DNA of 57,361 bases from Cerrena zonata (lineage: Eukaryota > Basidiomycota > Agaricomycetes > Polyporales > Cerrenaceae). Numbering within the stretch: the stretch's first letter is position 1; each line of letters starts with the position of its first letter. A model generated the notes under the pieces. That model made no database searches, was not told the origin of the DNA, and saw only the letters and a program-made list of their open reading frames with translations. The stretch lies in NCBI GenBank assembly GCA_038087015.1, contig JASBNA010000119.1, positions 1 through 57,361 on the forward strand, in the 5' to 3' direction. Made by a program: the position numbers and the translations under genes. Of the stretch, positions 33,754 through 44,816 are shown piece by piece.

Positions 33754-33972
33754 CGTCGTCGTGGCACAAAGTGTGTTGACCCAGCGTCTGTGTCAATTTC
33801 ATGTCTATCCCGAACTCCCATTATGCCAACAAAACTTGGAGCTGAAATCCCAATCCTTTTACGACAATGAACATAGTAAACTAATCTTATGACGAGTAAT
33901 TGATTCTTTGAGTCAGCAATGCTTTCCGGTCTTCCGCCAGACTGCGAACAGCTGACCCCATACCATGAGGCA

Positions 33973-33979
33973 TATATAA
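33973..33979 (+). promoter_or_regulatory. TATA box of the D-galactonate dehydratase gene
   Basis: The + strand reads TATATAA about 70 bases before the start codon at 34048, inside the 294-bp divergent promoter shared with the p24 gene. Confidence 0.55.
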
Positions 33980-34047
33980 CGACAGTCTTTCTAGGGTTTA
34001 ATGCTGCAGTTCCTTTTCCCACTCTTAGATAGTGAACAACAACAAGT

Positions 34048-35591
34048 ATGAGCATAAAGACCATCGAGGTAAGTCTATGCTAAAATTATTTCAAGCGACA
34101 TATACTCCAACTCTAGATGCTATAGTCCTTTCGTGTCCTTCCCAGATGGTTATTCGTTCGTGTAGAAACCACGGACGACATCGTTGGTTGGGGTGAAGCA
34201 ACTCTGGAAGGCCATACCGAGGCCGTGGAAGGTGCCGTGGAAGCTCTCCGGACCACGTTTGTCGGCTGGGATGCAGATAGGATTCAGGATATCTGGCAAC
34301 ACACATATCGCTCCAAGTTCTATAGGGGAGGCCCAGTTTTGATGGTATGCATACCAGAAATCCCATCATTCGTGGTGCTAATAGTAGCTGGCAGTCCGCC
34401 TTGTCAGGCCTGGACATCGCCCTTTGGGATATCAAGGGTAAGAAGCTCGGTGTACCTATTTACCAACTTCTCGGCGGAAAAGTTCGAGATAAAGTCAAGG
34501 TGTATGGCTGGATTGGAGGTGATACACCAGCAGACGTCGTCCAAGGTGCTCTTGCTCGCCGTGATCAAGGATTCACTGCTGTGAAGATGAATGGGACCGG
34601 TCAACTCGACTGGATTGATTCCCCTCATCTTCTAGAAGGTGCCGTCGAAAGAGTGAAACAAGTCCGAGATCTAGGGTTAGACGTTGGCGTCGATTTCCAT
34701 GGGAGAGTCCATAAGGGTATGGCGAAGCAACTAGCGAAAGCTCTGGAACCACTTCATCCATTATTTATCGAGGGTAAGGCTTGTCTAAAATGTTCATACT
34801 CGTTGTTGAAGTTATATGGGCTCCAGAACCCTTGTTACCCACTCAACCCGAGGAAATAGCCGATTTGTCTCGCCTAGTATCTACACCCATTGCTCTCGGA
34901 GAACGTCTGCACTCTCGATACGAGTTCCGACCTTATCTCGAACGTCGAGCAATCGACATTGCTCAACCAGATGTAAGATATATCGCACATTGGTACGTTA
35001 CACATTACACTAATTCAATAACACCTAGATCTCGCACTGTGGAGGTATCAGCGAACTGCATCGAATTGCATCTCTAACGGAGACCTATGATGTTGCTCTG
35101 GCCCCTCATTGCCCTCTGGGACCAATTGCTCTGGCGGCATCTGTCCAGGTTGATCTCACTGCGCCAAACTGTAAGTGTGTTCTTGATTTATGTCTCGAGC
35201 CTTGACCATTACTGAGCCCAATCAAGTCGTAATACAGGAAATGAGCTGGCAGGTAAGTGTCATCGGCTCGTCTTCTAGCTCGGTATGATCTATAATAACT
35301 CATACGCGACATACAGATGCACTATAACAAAGGTGCAGATCTCCTGACGTATCTAGTCGACTCGTCCGTCTTCAGCATCAAAGATGGATATGTCGACGCT
35401 TTGGAAGGTCTGTCTCTTTGTTTAGACAGAAAGCCTAGGATCCAAATTGACCTGTACATTGCCTAGGTCCCGGGCTAGGAATCGAAATAAATGAAACCCT
35501 TGTACGAGAGGCAGACGCCAAGTGTCGACAGGAACCGGCCTGGAGAAATGAAGTCTGGAAAGGATTGGACGGATCCTTAAGGGAATGGTGA
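34048..35591 (+). CDS. dgoD: D-galactonate dehydratase (enolase superfamily)
   Basis: Eight exons (34048-34068, 34126-34344, 34395-34773, 34827-34972, 35029-35170, 35227-35252, 35317-35407, 35467-35591) join in frame to 382 residues, the length of bacterial DgoD. The enzyme dehydrates D-galactonate to 2-keto-3-deoxygalactonate. [19 protein letters not shown] and [20 protein letters not shown] form the capping domain and barrel entry. Metal ligands are Asp in VDFHGR, Glu in FIEEPLLP and Glu in GERLHSR; the catalytic His residues lie in DFHGR and [26 protein letters not shown] and a final REW match DgoD closely. Exon 3 must begin at 34395 (acceptor TGGCAG) to keep frame. Substrate preference among aldonates is inferred from similarity. 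Confidence 0.9.
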
Positions 35592-35609
35592 ATCACAATA
35601 CTTGTTAAA

Positions 35610-36002
35610 TCGTGTACTGTATAAAGCCTGGAACAAGCCCTCAAACGTCTTACAACTTTGCGGCACATTGCTACCCGATCGTAATTCGACAACATCAAAG
35701 TTATTTACCATACTAATGACCCCTGTCGCATTTCCAACAACCGAACCGTATGGTCTTTCTATCTCGCACGCCCGAATGCAACACTAGGAGACTGCCTGGA
35801 CTGGAAACAGGAAGGCATCACTGTCACTGTCAAAGGACCCCGTGGCTGGGAGGGTTGCAAGCTGTTGATGGTTCCACCGAGGACTGATGTCCGCATTCAT
35901 TACCCATTCAATGGCGAGCCTCGTACCTTTGAACTTACTTTTCCCCGTGACCACTTAACACCCCCATACATCAATCTTGATTACGACTTTCAAACTATTT
36001 GA
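35610..36002 (+). pseudogene. 3' remnant of an unidentified gene with an in-frame stop
   Basis: In one frame the stretch reads SLEQALKRLTTLRHIATRS, then a TAA at about 35,678-35,680, then FDNIKVIYHTNDPCRISNN, RTVWSFYLARPNATLGDCLD, WKQEGITVTVKGPRGWEG, VRIHYPFNGEPRTFELTFP and DHLTPPYINLDYDFQTI to a stop at about 36,002. The coding quality is high on both sides of the TAA, and no start or good splice acceptor lies between the dehydratase and this frame. I read it as the C-terminal end of a larger gene, truncated and broken by a nonsense change. A homologous, more decayed copy lies at 7680-8204. The family is not recognised; the beta-rich, Trp-containing C-terminus resembles an accessory domain of a carbohydrate-active enzyme, but that is a guess. 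Confidence 0.6.
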
Positions 36003-36654
36003 CTCGACATTACCCGGGCCTCTCCTATTTCTTCTCCTGTTATATGTAATAACGACTTGTGGCTCGCTCCTTCTGTGTCCCTGTGCTGGTTCTTACACTT
36101 GTGGATAGCGAAAAGCAAATAGTGTACCATCTGGTATCCGGATCGGTTTTTTACCAACAGTACAAACTATTTTTGCGTGTCCATTCAAGCTTATTCAAGT
36201 TAATCCTTGATTGGAGTCTTAACTTTACAATAAGAAATGCCTCGACACAATTTTAAACTTGGTCAGTAGGCAAGTCTACACACTGCGTAAAGTCGTAAGT
36301 TCTCGAAGTTCCGACAGACCGTCTCGTCTCATTCCTTCAGGGAGAGCAAAGTGCATTGAAACGTCACATCAGTTATGTACTCCAAGTTGTCATATTCTCG
36401 CCGATATGCTCATAATCGTTGCCCAAGCGGGGATGTTGTTTATGCAACTCAACTCAAACATGTCCAAGTAACTCGACATGCTGACACCTAATGTAGGTGA
36501 ATGGTGTGTTAACAATAAGAAATGCCTCAACTGAACTCTTCGTCAGTAGGCGAGTCTATTATTAAGATACTAGAGAAATCCTTTCAATAAGCATATCATA
36601 CATCGAATATCATACACCACACAACGATCGTCACCACTTTCGGTGCGGCCCTCT
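36003..36654. repeat. Intergenic region with a 48-bp imperfect direct repeat
   Basis: The segment caataagaaatgcctc followed a little later by gtcagtaggc.agtcta occurs at about 36,228-36,278 and again at about 36,512-36,559, about 280 bases apart. The two copies differ by several substitutions and small indels. Nothing between them looks like an element. No gene is recognised in the interval. Confidence 0.6.
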
Positions 36655-37534
36655 TCAGACATCGACAGCCCCTTCAGGTACTGAAACCTGAGCTTCAGGC
36701 CAATTCCATTGTCCCCTGAAGCTCCGTCCATTAGCCATGCAAGGCATCCGTTTCTTGCCTTCGACACCACGTCGGCCAGTCCTTCGTCGACGAGAAGAAC
36801 TATCCTTCTTCTGAGTAGGAGTAGTCGGAGTAATCGCCACATCTTTAGTTGGAGTTTCAGGTTGAGCCTCAAACTCATCGGCATCGATATTGGTAGAGTC
36901 GGAATTCGAAGAAGTAGGACTGTTCGTCCTCTTGGCTTCTAGCCTCTCCAACTTCTTCTTCTCGTTCCAAGCCTTCACTTTAGGATCCTGCCACCTGAAA
37001 TCGAGATCTCTCATCACGCATCGGACGCTGCCCAATTGAGGTACGCTAAGTTTGTTCAGCGGAGATTGGGAGAGGTGTAGGAGGTCACTGATGGTGTAGA
37101 CAAATGGCGATCTCGCCTCGAATGGGAAGAATTTCGCTCCATTAGTGTGTTTCTCGATTTCAAGTCCTGAACAAAGAAAAGGCATTAGACTCGACTGTAC
37201 CTTGAAAGTGAAGGTGAGGTGTGAGATACTTACTGTTAACGAGAGGGATAACACTCTTGCGCGGGCTCATACTAGGCCTGCTCTTGTTCGAGAACGATGA
37301 AGGCCGAAGAAGACCCTTACGTTTCTTGGGCGATACGCTAATCCACTCGGCATCGCCATCCTCATACAAAGTCGCCGAAGACGCAGAGTCGGAGGGAGAA
37401 GGTGCCCTCGAAGTCGACGGAGTAGGCGTGTTGGCATTTCGTCGAGCTTGCGACGCAGACCACTGGGAAGAAGAGCCACGTTTCTCTTTGTTGTTAGAGC
37501 TCGATTTAGTTGGGATAACAATAGGGCTCGACAT
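36655..37534 (-). CDS. Low-complexity protein with a candidate eIF4E-binding motif
   Basis: The protein (about 270 residues) starts at 37534 and is encoded by two exons joined across an intron at about 37,233-37,168 (GTAAGT..TTCAG), giving PLVNRLEIEKHTNGAKFF. The first 100 residues are Ser/Pro/Lys-rich and disordered. A short conserved-looking block, FPFEARSPFVYTISDLLHLS, lies around residues 115-134. YTISDLL fits YxxxxL followed by a hydrophobic residue, the canonical eIF4E-binding motif, and the flanks resemble the YTKEELL segment of 4E-T-type proteins. The C-terminal half is basic and disordered, with MRDLDFRWQDPKVKAWNEKK and an RRRRTGRR run. A role as a translational repressor is inferred from this motif alone. 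Confidence 0.6.
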
Positions 37535-38403
37535 GTCGACAGAGGATGATATCGATAAGCAGTAGAGTATAGTGCGTAGGATATCAGTTGCAAGAGAGGG
37601 AGCAAGTTCAACTTCAATCCGAGTGGATGAGGAACGAGGAGAGAAAGAAAGGATGGGGGATCAGAGAGAGCGAACGTGTGGCCTAATAAACCTTTCAGAG
37701 GGGGCCCTGCCACAGACAACCAGGTGTTCCCGAGTCAAACCCAAATCATAATAACATGCGGATAATTGTGAAGGCAGCCAATAGTTACCACGCGTATGTC
37801 AATGAAGCAGACAATCGGTCAATACTACGGTTCAATTGACATTACAGGAATTGTCTTGAACAGTGGCTGTTGTTTCGTCGGGGAATACGTGTCCACGCAA
37901 GAGCAACCATCGTATCATTTGTAATACACAGGGACCCGAACATTCTAGGATGAGGATAGGGTTCAAGCCAGATATGATTGAAAACGGAAGACTAAGGCAG
38001 TTGTCTTGAAAGAAAGCGAGGACCCTGGTAGGCCCCAGTGAGGCGTGGATCTTTCCGGAAGGTCGTGGCAAGATCAAGCGCCCACTAAGGCTGTGCCATC
38101 TTCAAGTTCTGTCATTGTCTGCGAAGCTTCGAATTCCGGATACAGGCCTATGCTGTGAGTCTTGAAGAAAATTGAAGATGGTATCTTCATATACGCACGG
38201 GAGTGGCTCTAAGTCAAACAAGGTTCAGGGGTTCACTTGTGAGCGATGTTAGACGGTCAAACGCTAATACGAGGATCATCTGAAAGGTGGTCATTAAATC
38301 TTGTACAGACATAATAAGTAGTACGAATAGTTAGGATACTGTAGGGGTGGACGCGCTATGCGACTTTTACGGGGTCCGCAAGGGACATAAGGAGTGGCGA
38401 CGT
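37535..38403. other. Intergenic region
   Basis: Promoter side of the preceding minus-strand gene and 3' flank of Mam33. No gene, RNA or repeat recognised. Confidence 0.4.
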
Positions 38404-39470
38404 TTAAGCCTCAACAAACGACTTAACGTTTGCCAACCAACCAATGTACTCCTACATAAAGTCATTAGTATAAAGAATGGCGGTTAGCATTAATAGAGAT
38501 ATACCTTCTGTTCCTTGTGTTCAGCGTATTCTGGAATGAAGAGCGCCAAGCTCTCGTTAATTCCACGTTCTTGGATGAACTTCTCGAACTCTTCCTGTAC
38601 AGTGACATCGAGAGTATCGAATTGAGGACCGATGTAAAGTCCACGACGTTTCCAGTCAGCCTCAGCGGTCAGTTCAGTACCAACAGCCTTGTCGGCGTAG
38701 TAAGACAAGTTGTCGACGATGAATGAGCCATCTTGACATATGGCGTCAATGGTGAGGGCGCCTGGAGCAGAATCCTGAGTTGAAACGAAAGAGTAGTCAG
38801 TTCTAGACATAGGTATTTTGAGAAATTTGTGAACTACCTTTGTGATAGAGAAAGAACAACGGACGGGGTAGGAGTTGTTAGTTTCCTCAGCACCCTCTTC
38901 CTCGTTTTCATTTTCGAACTCGGCTTCCTGCTGGATGTCAGCAATGGAGAAAACTAGACGGATACTATTCATGTACACGTTAGACTGATTTGATATGATA
39001 TATAAAGAAGTAGAACGTACGTCTCGTTGCCAAACTTCCTGCTGAGTACAACTTCATCATTGCCAGCAGTATCCTCAATCTATGTGCGGTGTAAGCAAAG
39101 GTTATGACCACTCGAACAACGATTGTACGAACCGCCCAGACATTTTGAGCTTTGAATGACTTCAAAAACTCAGGAACGCCTTCAGTTCCTGTTTCCTTCT
39201 CGTATTTGAGCTCTTCACTGAGCTTTTGTGTCAAAGCGATATCGCCTAAGACAGCCACGTCAATCAGCCTTGACATGCCTAGGATTAGAAGTATAAAACT
39301 GAGCACTTACTAGCACCTTCTCCAAAACGTCTTGCGGAAACAGAGAAAGCTCTTGATGCGGGAACAGCTATTGAACGGAAAGCCGGGAGAGTAGTCCTGG
39401 TGGCGACACGAGTAGCCAGAATACGGCTTGATGAAGCGGTGAGTTGACGAAGAGCACGGACAGCAGACAT
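38404..39470 (-). CDS. mam33: Mitochondrial matrix protein Mam33 (p32/gC1qR family)
   Basis: The ATG at 39470 begins an Arg/Ser/Ala-rich mitochondrial presequence (MSAVRALRQLTASSSRILA...FSVSARRFG). The mature part shows TQKLSEELKYEKE, FLKSFKAQNVW, EDTAGNDEVVLSRKFGNE, IRLVFSIADI, an acidic stretch, SYPVRCSFSITK, LYIGPQFDTLDVTVQEEFEK and FIQERGINESLALFIPEYAE. The final exon, across the intron near 38,500-38,460, reads EYIGWLANVKSFVEA. This is the full p32 fold: a doughnut-shaped acidic trimer in the matrix, linked to mitochondrial ribosome assembly and oxidative phosphorylation. Length, about 260 residues, is normal. Exons are separated by about five short introns, and no residue of note is missing. 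Confidence 0.9.
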
Positions 39471-40761
39471 TATTGGTTTTTGTCGTGAGGAAAGGGAAGG
39501 AAAATAGAGGAAAACAAGTAGCTGCTTGGTGGACGACTTTAAAGGTAGTGACAGAGTTATAATCACCGCTGGCTCCCGGTAAATTCTGCCTCATTTATTT
39601 GTTCGGAGCAAACAAGGCAACTTAGCCGACCGAGTATTTTCCACATCCCCTCTTCGAATACCTACTCTTATCCACATACTAATGCAACCTATCTTAGGAT
39701 ATTGATATTTAGCATGCAGGCATGGTCACCAAGGAGCTGTTCAATTTCTTGGGTCTCTAGCTCTGATCATAAACTCTTCAGCTTCCAACGAACTTGAAGA
39801 TGATGATGATAATACCAGTAATTGTACCGCTTTGGGCGTTCTTAACGTTCAAGACTTGTACTTTTGCGTTCTTGATCTGGTGTGCTATACAAATTGTATT
39901 GGCTTGCCAGAACGGCGCGCAAGACGCTGCAGAACCACGTTCTAACAAACTCAATAATAAGTATTGGTACTCAACAACCTCGGCTTCCCCATTCACCTAT
40001 TCCAGATCGTCGGGTTTCACCTAATATTCCACCGGCTCGTTCGTAGACTGTTCTGTTGACAGTAAAACAGGAAATCCCCATAATTGCAATCGTTATATAC
40101 ATAAAACTGGACTTGGGAGCCTGAATACCGAACTTAGAGGCATAGGTAAGGCTAATTCAAGAAATAGGGCTGGTGCGTACACCGACTCTGATAACAGCTT
40201 ATGACTCAGTCACATACACTCAAGGGTCAGTATTTCTGTACCTGGACTTGAAATGCGTATCCGACCTGATAGCGTCATAAGGTGCGTATGTTGAATGGTA
40301 GCAGGCGCGAGTGCTATTTTTAATATTCTTCGTGTGGCAGAAACTTGAACAAACTGCCTGAGTCGGGGAAATCTCCTCTCCTGATGGGTACAATCGCGGA
40401 CCAAGATGGCATCTTCACAAATCTGTGTAGGATGGTATACACTCTCCACATATATCACCGTTTCATCCTTTCTCGATCATGATGGTCGCTGCTGATACAG
40501 ATTGTACAGTGTCCGGAGCCGTTTGAAGTTTCAACGTTGAGCCATGATTGATTGCTACACTATTTTGACTGATAATACCGATCTATGGGACCCTGTCCTT
40601 CTAAAGATTTTTGGGAAGAAGCTCGCATTGGTCTGTACTGCCGATATAAACTTATCGATGTTTCTGAATACTATATATCTCACTGTGACCATGTGTATAA
40701 TGCAACCAAAGAACCTGTAACCCATCCGACTCCCTTCTTTCCCTGCTACACCGTCCCTAAT
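39471..40761. other. Intergenic region between divergent genes
   Basis: About 1.3 kb separating Mam33 (-) and the DUF6533 protein (+). Small open frames on both strands lack family motifs. Both promoters should lie here. Confidence 0.4.
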
Positions 40762-42505
40762 ATGTCTAACTCAAACGATGCTGCATCCATCCAACAATCG
40801 TGAGTACCTAGTATATGGAAGCAATATCATCAAATTGATTTTCGACATCATCAGTGTTATTGAAAGTTACTGCGTAGTTGCAACTTTCGGTACGGACACC
40901 CAAGCTATCGACTATCCTTGACTCCGAACCTCACAAAGCAATGGTCGTGTAGCACTCTTATTATATGATCAACTCCTCACAATTCCCATGGAGGTCCAAC
41001 ATATATGGCAAAGAAAACTGACAGGAGCCAGTATCATCTTCTTGCTACTGCGATATTCTACCCTTGTCAGTAAAATATTACTTGTCCTGGTTACATTCTC
41101 ATGGCCAGGTCAGGACGATAAAGTAAGTCAAATTTTGATTTTGTCGATCGCGAAGAACCGTGTCACTCACACCTTCATAGACGTATGTACACCCAAGAAA
41201 GCAGATGCACGCAATGACTTATTGCTTTACGTAGCTGCGCTGCCCCTACTATAATGGAAGAAATCATGGTCATCCTTGTATACGTTGGTGTATCAGGTCA
41301 ACACAATATTCATTTACACCCTTAACGACACTCATTAACACTGTGGACAGTCTTCTCTGCAGGTCGAATTTACGCAATTTGGGGAGCAAATTGGCGACCC
41401 GCGTCGATCGTGCTTTCTGTAGCTTTACTAGTCCCCGTAACGAATATGGTGAGCCTTATATTGCTGAATGCCGTCCCTCACACTGTCTAAATTTACCGTG
41501 AAGTATCATTACGCTCTCTCAAAACCTGCTGCTTGGCCCGCACCATTTGTCGGATGTGCTGAGACCTTCTCGCTTTCAGATGCTCAATTTGCTAGGTAAG
41601 TTTTAGCCCCGCTTCGGCATACAGTGGTCTAAACATGCATCACCAGATGTAAATCTTTCGATGCTATTCCAAGATTTGACACAGTATACTAATGGGTTTT
41701 TAGTGTCGATGGTCACACACGCCGCTTCAATTGCCTCTGACATTCTCGTGATCGCACTCACTTTAGTCAAAACAGTGGATACAAAACGACTTGCATCACA
41801 ACTCAACATGAAAACCGTTGTGACTACACTGCTCATTCGTGATGGTAAGTCACCCCTGATTAAGCTCTATTTCTCATTAACTGATGTATGCCAGGCACGA
41901 TATACTTTTGGTGAGAACAGAGGGTGTCAAAGACTATTGATGATGCTCAATAATTGGGCAGCGTACTTTTGCTTCTTCATACTGTCTTCTTTATCACCTT
42001 ACAGTTTGATCTGGTAGATTTTTCCATGAAGTATTCTCCAAGCTAGACACTGAGTCCCATCTCCCAGCTTCTCAACCCACTACCGCTCTTCATCGATGTC
42101 GTAAGTGAAGACTAGTAATATCAAAAGTGGAATTAACATATCCCATAGCTCACCACCATACTCATTTCCCGTTTCATGCTCAACTTACGATCCGTCTTCG
42201 TCTCCGCTTCGCCAACGAACGGAGCTATCTCCACAACAGTTCGCATAACTACATTTTCCGACCCAGAGTTTGCATCTCGCCTTGACATCGTGGGCAACTT
42301 GGGAGCACCCTTAAATCACGGCACACCGATCGACGATAGCCTAAATCTCTCTCTGGATCGGGATTCCCAACGCTTTACTACTGACGACACCGACGAACAT
42401 CAAGAAAAGGCCGATAAACTCATGATGACGAGTAACCCTCTTGCTGTGGACTTGTATCTACTACAAGAGGAGAGGGGACGTGACGACGTGGAACAGCCAG
42501 TATAA
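40762..42505 (+). CDS. Seven-helix membrane protein of the DUF6533 type
   Basis: The start at 40762 gives MSNSNDAASIQQS, which splices (GTGAGT..CATCAG) to VIESYCVVATF and then (acceptor GTGTAG at 40952) to ALLLYDQLLTIPMEVQHIWQ. That last piece is the DUF6533 hallmark: a helix followed by a short loop with a basic Trp-containing end. Further helices are SIIFLLLRYSTLVSKILLVL, IMEEIMVILVYVGVS, RIYAIWGANWRPASIVLSVA, GFLVSMVTHAASIASDILVI and the segment near 41,940-42,020. The C-terminal exon opens LTTILISRFMLNLRSVFVSA, another family landmark, and ends in a hydrophilic tail (…EERGRDDVEQPV). DUF6533 proteins are abundant in mushrooms and resemble receptors, but no ligand is known. Exons between 41,105 and 41,260 are uncertain. 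Confidence 0.75.
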
Positions 42506-42891
42506 AATGTCTCAACTACAGTACCGCAATGCTGGCCGTGACACGTATGAAAAGAGGATGAATAGAAGGACACCGAAAGAAGTAACTATTTGGAGGACAA
42601 CTTTGACTTTGTAGTATGAGAATTATCGCATTATGATCATAATTCACTCATATAAGTGCGGTCCGGCCCAGTCCTGTTTCCTCACTTGTGGGTATGGGTT
42701 AGATGTCCGGACATTCCACATGCCATGTTTGATGTTTTCCTCAATCTCGTAGGCTTACCGTCATCCACTTGACTGCAGGACTGTCATTAAAACATTCGGA
42801 ACAACACAAAGATATTAATATTAGTGTAGTCTCATCGTCTTCAAAGCTTCCGTACTATATATTACTAATCCATGATCAACAATCTATAGTC
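42506..42891. other. Convergent intergenic region
   Basis: Separates the 3' ends of the DUF6533 gene (+) and the F-box gene (-). Nothing further recognised. Confidence 0.45.
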
Positions 42892-44072
42892 CTAGGCCTC
42901 ATAATCACGTTCGAGAAGTATCATTCCTCCACTCACGATTTCTCCAAAAGTATCTTCAAATCGTTCAGATACCTCTGCATGCGTATATCTGCCAGTGTAA
43001 AGAACCCTCACTTCACGAACGCTCTTCAGATGCGGCAGAAACAATATGAAGTCTGGTCGGATGTCTCTGATGTCTTGCAAGGAGTTAATTCGAGTTCGGA
43101 AGGTTATCCTTTCGAGATGCGGAGCAGCGATCTGGGAAAGAAGTCTGAAGACTACTTGCTGTGTGGCAGATCGAAATGTGAGCGATTTCAGACCCGTATT
43201 GACAGCGAGATTCATGCGTGTAACAATATCTAGGGTACCGTTAGTTGTCGTTGAAAGGCGATAACATCGGCACACATACCGGCAGCATGTCGAGGGTTGT
43301 CACCATAATTCTGCCTAAATCTCAGCTCCAGGTGCTCCAGTTGTGAGCCAAACCCGCTTAGGAATAACGCATAGGCAGCAAGGCTTTGTTTGTCGATTGC
43401 GACTGCGACATCTCGGAGCGCTGTCCTCGCACCTGTCATAAGAACCAAGCCAAAGAACTCCTCAAGGAGACAGTCACTGGTCTGGAGTGTCAATTTTGTT
43501 ATGCGTAGAGCTGGAGCCACGGTATGATTCCAATTCCAAGTGACATCAAATACCCAGGGACGTGGAAGATCGACCCAGTCCTTGATGACGAGGTCATTTA
43601 AGGAGCTGAAGGCGCTGATGAGGTAAAACAACTCGACGGAAGACATCCCGCACGAGATGACGGAAAGCTTGGTAACGGCTTTGCAGAACACTGACAGAAG
43701 GTGCATTGATACAAGGCCCCATTGTTCGTTCACATTGATGAGCTCGAAGGTTCGGACCCCCTTAAGAAGCCGTAGAATGCACAGCAACTTGTTATTGATC
43801 CATGGATTTTGGTCTTTGTACTTACGACGGCTTCGATCAATGCGTAAAACACGTACACGTTGCCCCACATGCGGTCGCGATAAAACGGTACGCTTGAAAG
43901 CATCGAACTGGCTCTCTGTCTCGAGCTTGATGTCGCAGTACAGCACCTTTCTGCTCGCTATCACCCACGCTTTGCAGGTCAGAGCACATGCCCGTAAGGA
44001 AGCTTGATTGCCAACTAGGAAGCTCATAATGACGTCGTCAAGCTCCGGTGGAAGCTTAAGAATTGATGCCAT
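42892..44072 (-). CDS. F-box protein
   Basis: The first exon runs from the ATG at 44072 to 43280 and joins, by GTATGT..CCCTAG, to 43229-42892, giving RHAADIVTRMN at the junction; the protein is about 376 residues. The N-terminus LKLPPELDDVIMSFLVG, then SLRACALTCKAWVIASRKVL, is a standard F-box as found in mushroom SCF adaptor proteins. The rest is weakly leucine-rich: VRVLRI, FSSLNDLVIKDWVDLPRPW, ITKLTLQTSDCLLEEFF, QLEHLELRFRQNYGDN, HLERITFRTRI. It would present an unknown substrate to a Cullin-1 ubiquitin ligase. The F-box is shorter and of a different subtype from that at 18 kb. Confidence 0.8.
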
Positions 44073-44269
44073 CTTCGATTATGTGTCAGATTCGACCATA
44101 CACAGCCAATATGAGTATACGCACGATGCTTCCCAAGAGCACAACGATACTCTGGGGGTGTCCCACCAGCCACAGCTAACTTCGCTCGGTATCAAGTCTC
44201 CCGGGGTCTTGTGTTCCACTCAGATACCAGCTGAGGTCGGGTTTTCTATATCATAGATGAAGAGGGAAA

Positions 44270-44277
44270 TTTATATA
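44270..44277 (-). promoter_or_regulatory. Candidate TATA box upstream of the F-box gene
   Basis: The minus strand reads TATATAAA about 200 bases before the ATG at 44072. The distance is long, so a spliced or long leader, or a chance match, is possible. Confidence 0.3.
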
Positions 44278-44440
44278 GACGCTGCTGACATGCTTTTTCT
44301 GCATGTTGAATGACGCTACACCTAGTGATTGTTACATAGCTGATCGCAATAAACGTGTTACGAATACAAATCCGACTCGTACCCGTTTATCTCCCGATCA
44401 ACATTTCATCAGCCAGATGACGTCAGAAACCACATGTTAC

Positions 44441-44488
44441 CAAATATGTAACATGTGTTCCAAATATGTAACATGTGTTCCAAATATG
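44441..44488. repeat. 20-bp tandem repeat, 2.4 copies
   Basis: The 20-mer caaatatgtaacatgtgttc occurs at 44,441-44,460 and 44,461-44,480, followed by eight matching bases. Just before it lies acatgttac, which is the reverse complement of the gtaacatgt inside the unit, so each unit can pair with its neighbour. It sits between the F-box gene promoter and the 3' end of the repeat-precursor gene. Confidence 0.85.
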
Positions 44489-44816
44489 GCTAATGCCTCC
44501 GGGTTATTGGAACTACACTGCCATCCATTTCAGCCCCAAAACTCAAGAATAAATTCCACACCAAGACTATGTGGCTAGATACATAATAGTACTCGCAAGA
44601 GCCGACGAATCCAGTAATTCAGGGCCATACAGGTATAGTTTCTCCTAACCCAGTGCCTTTTGCTTGTCATTCCTGCAATCTGCCGTGTAACCGCTCCTGC
44701 CGTTGATATCATCATACTTTACCTCCTACGACCTTTCCTGTGATCCATATCTGAGACGGGTCACGACAGTCAGTACCAAGTAATAACACAAGATTCAGAT
44801 ACTTACTTGAGCTATA
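44489..44816. other. Intergenic region, 3' flank of the repeat precursor
   Basis: No gene is recognised. The minus-strand repeat-precursor gene should terminate here. Confidence 0.4.
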
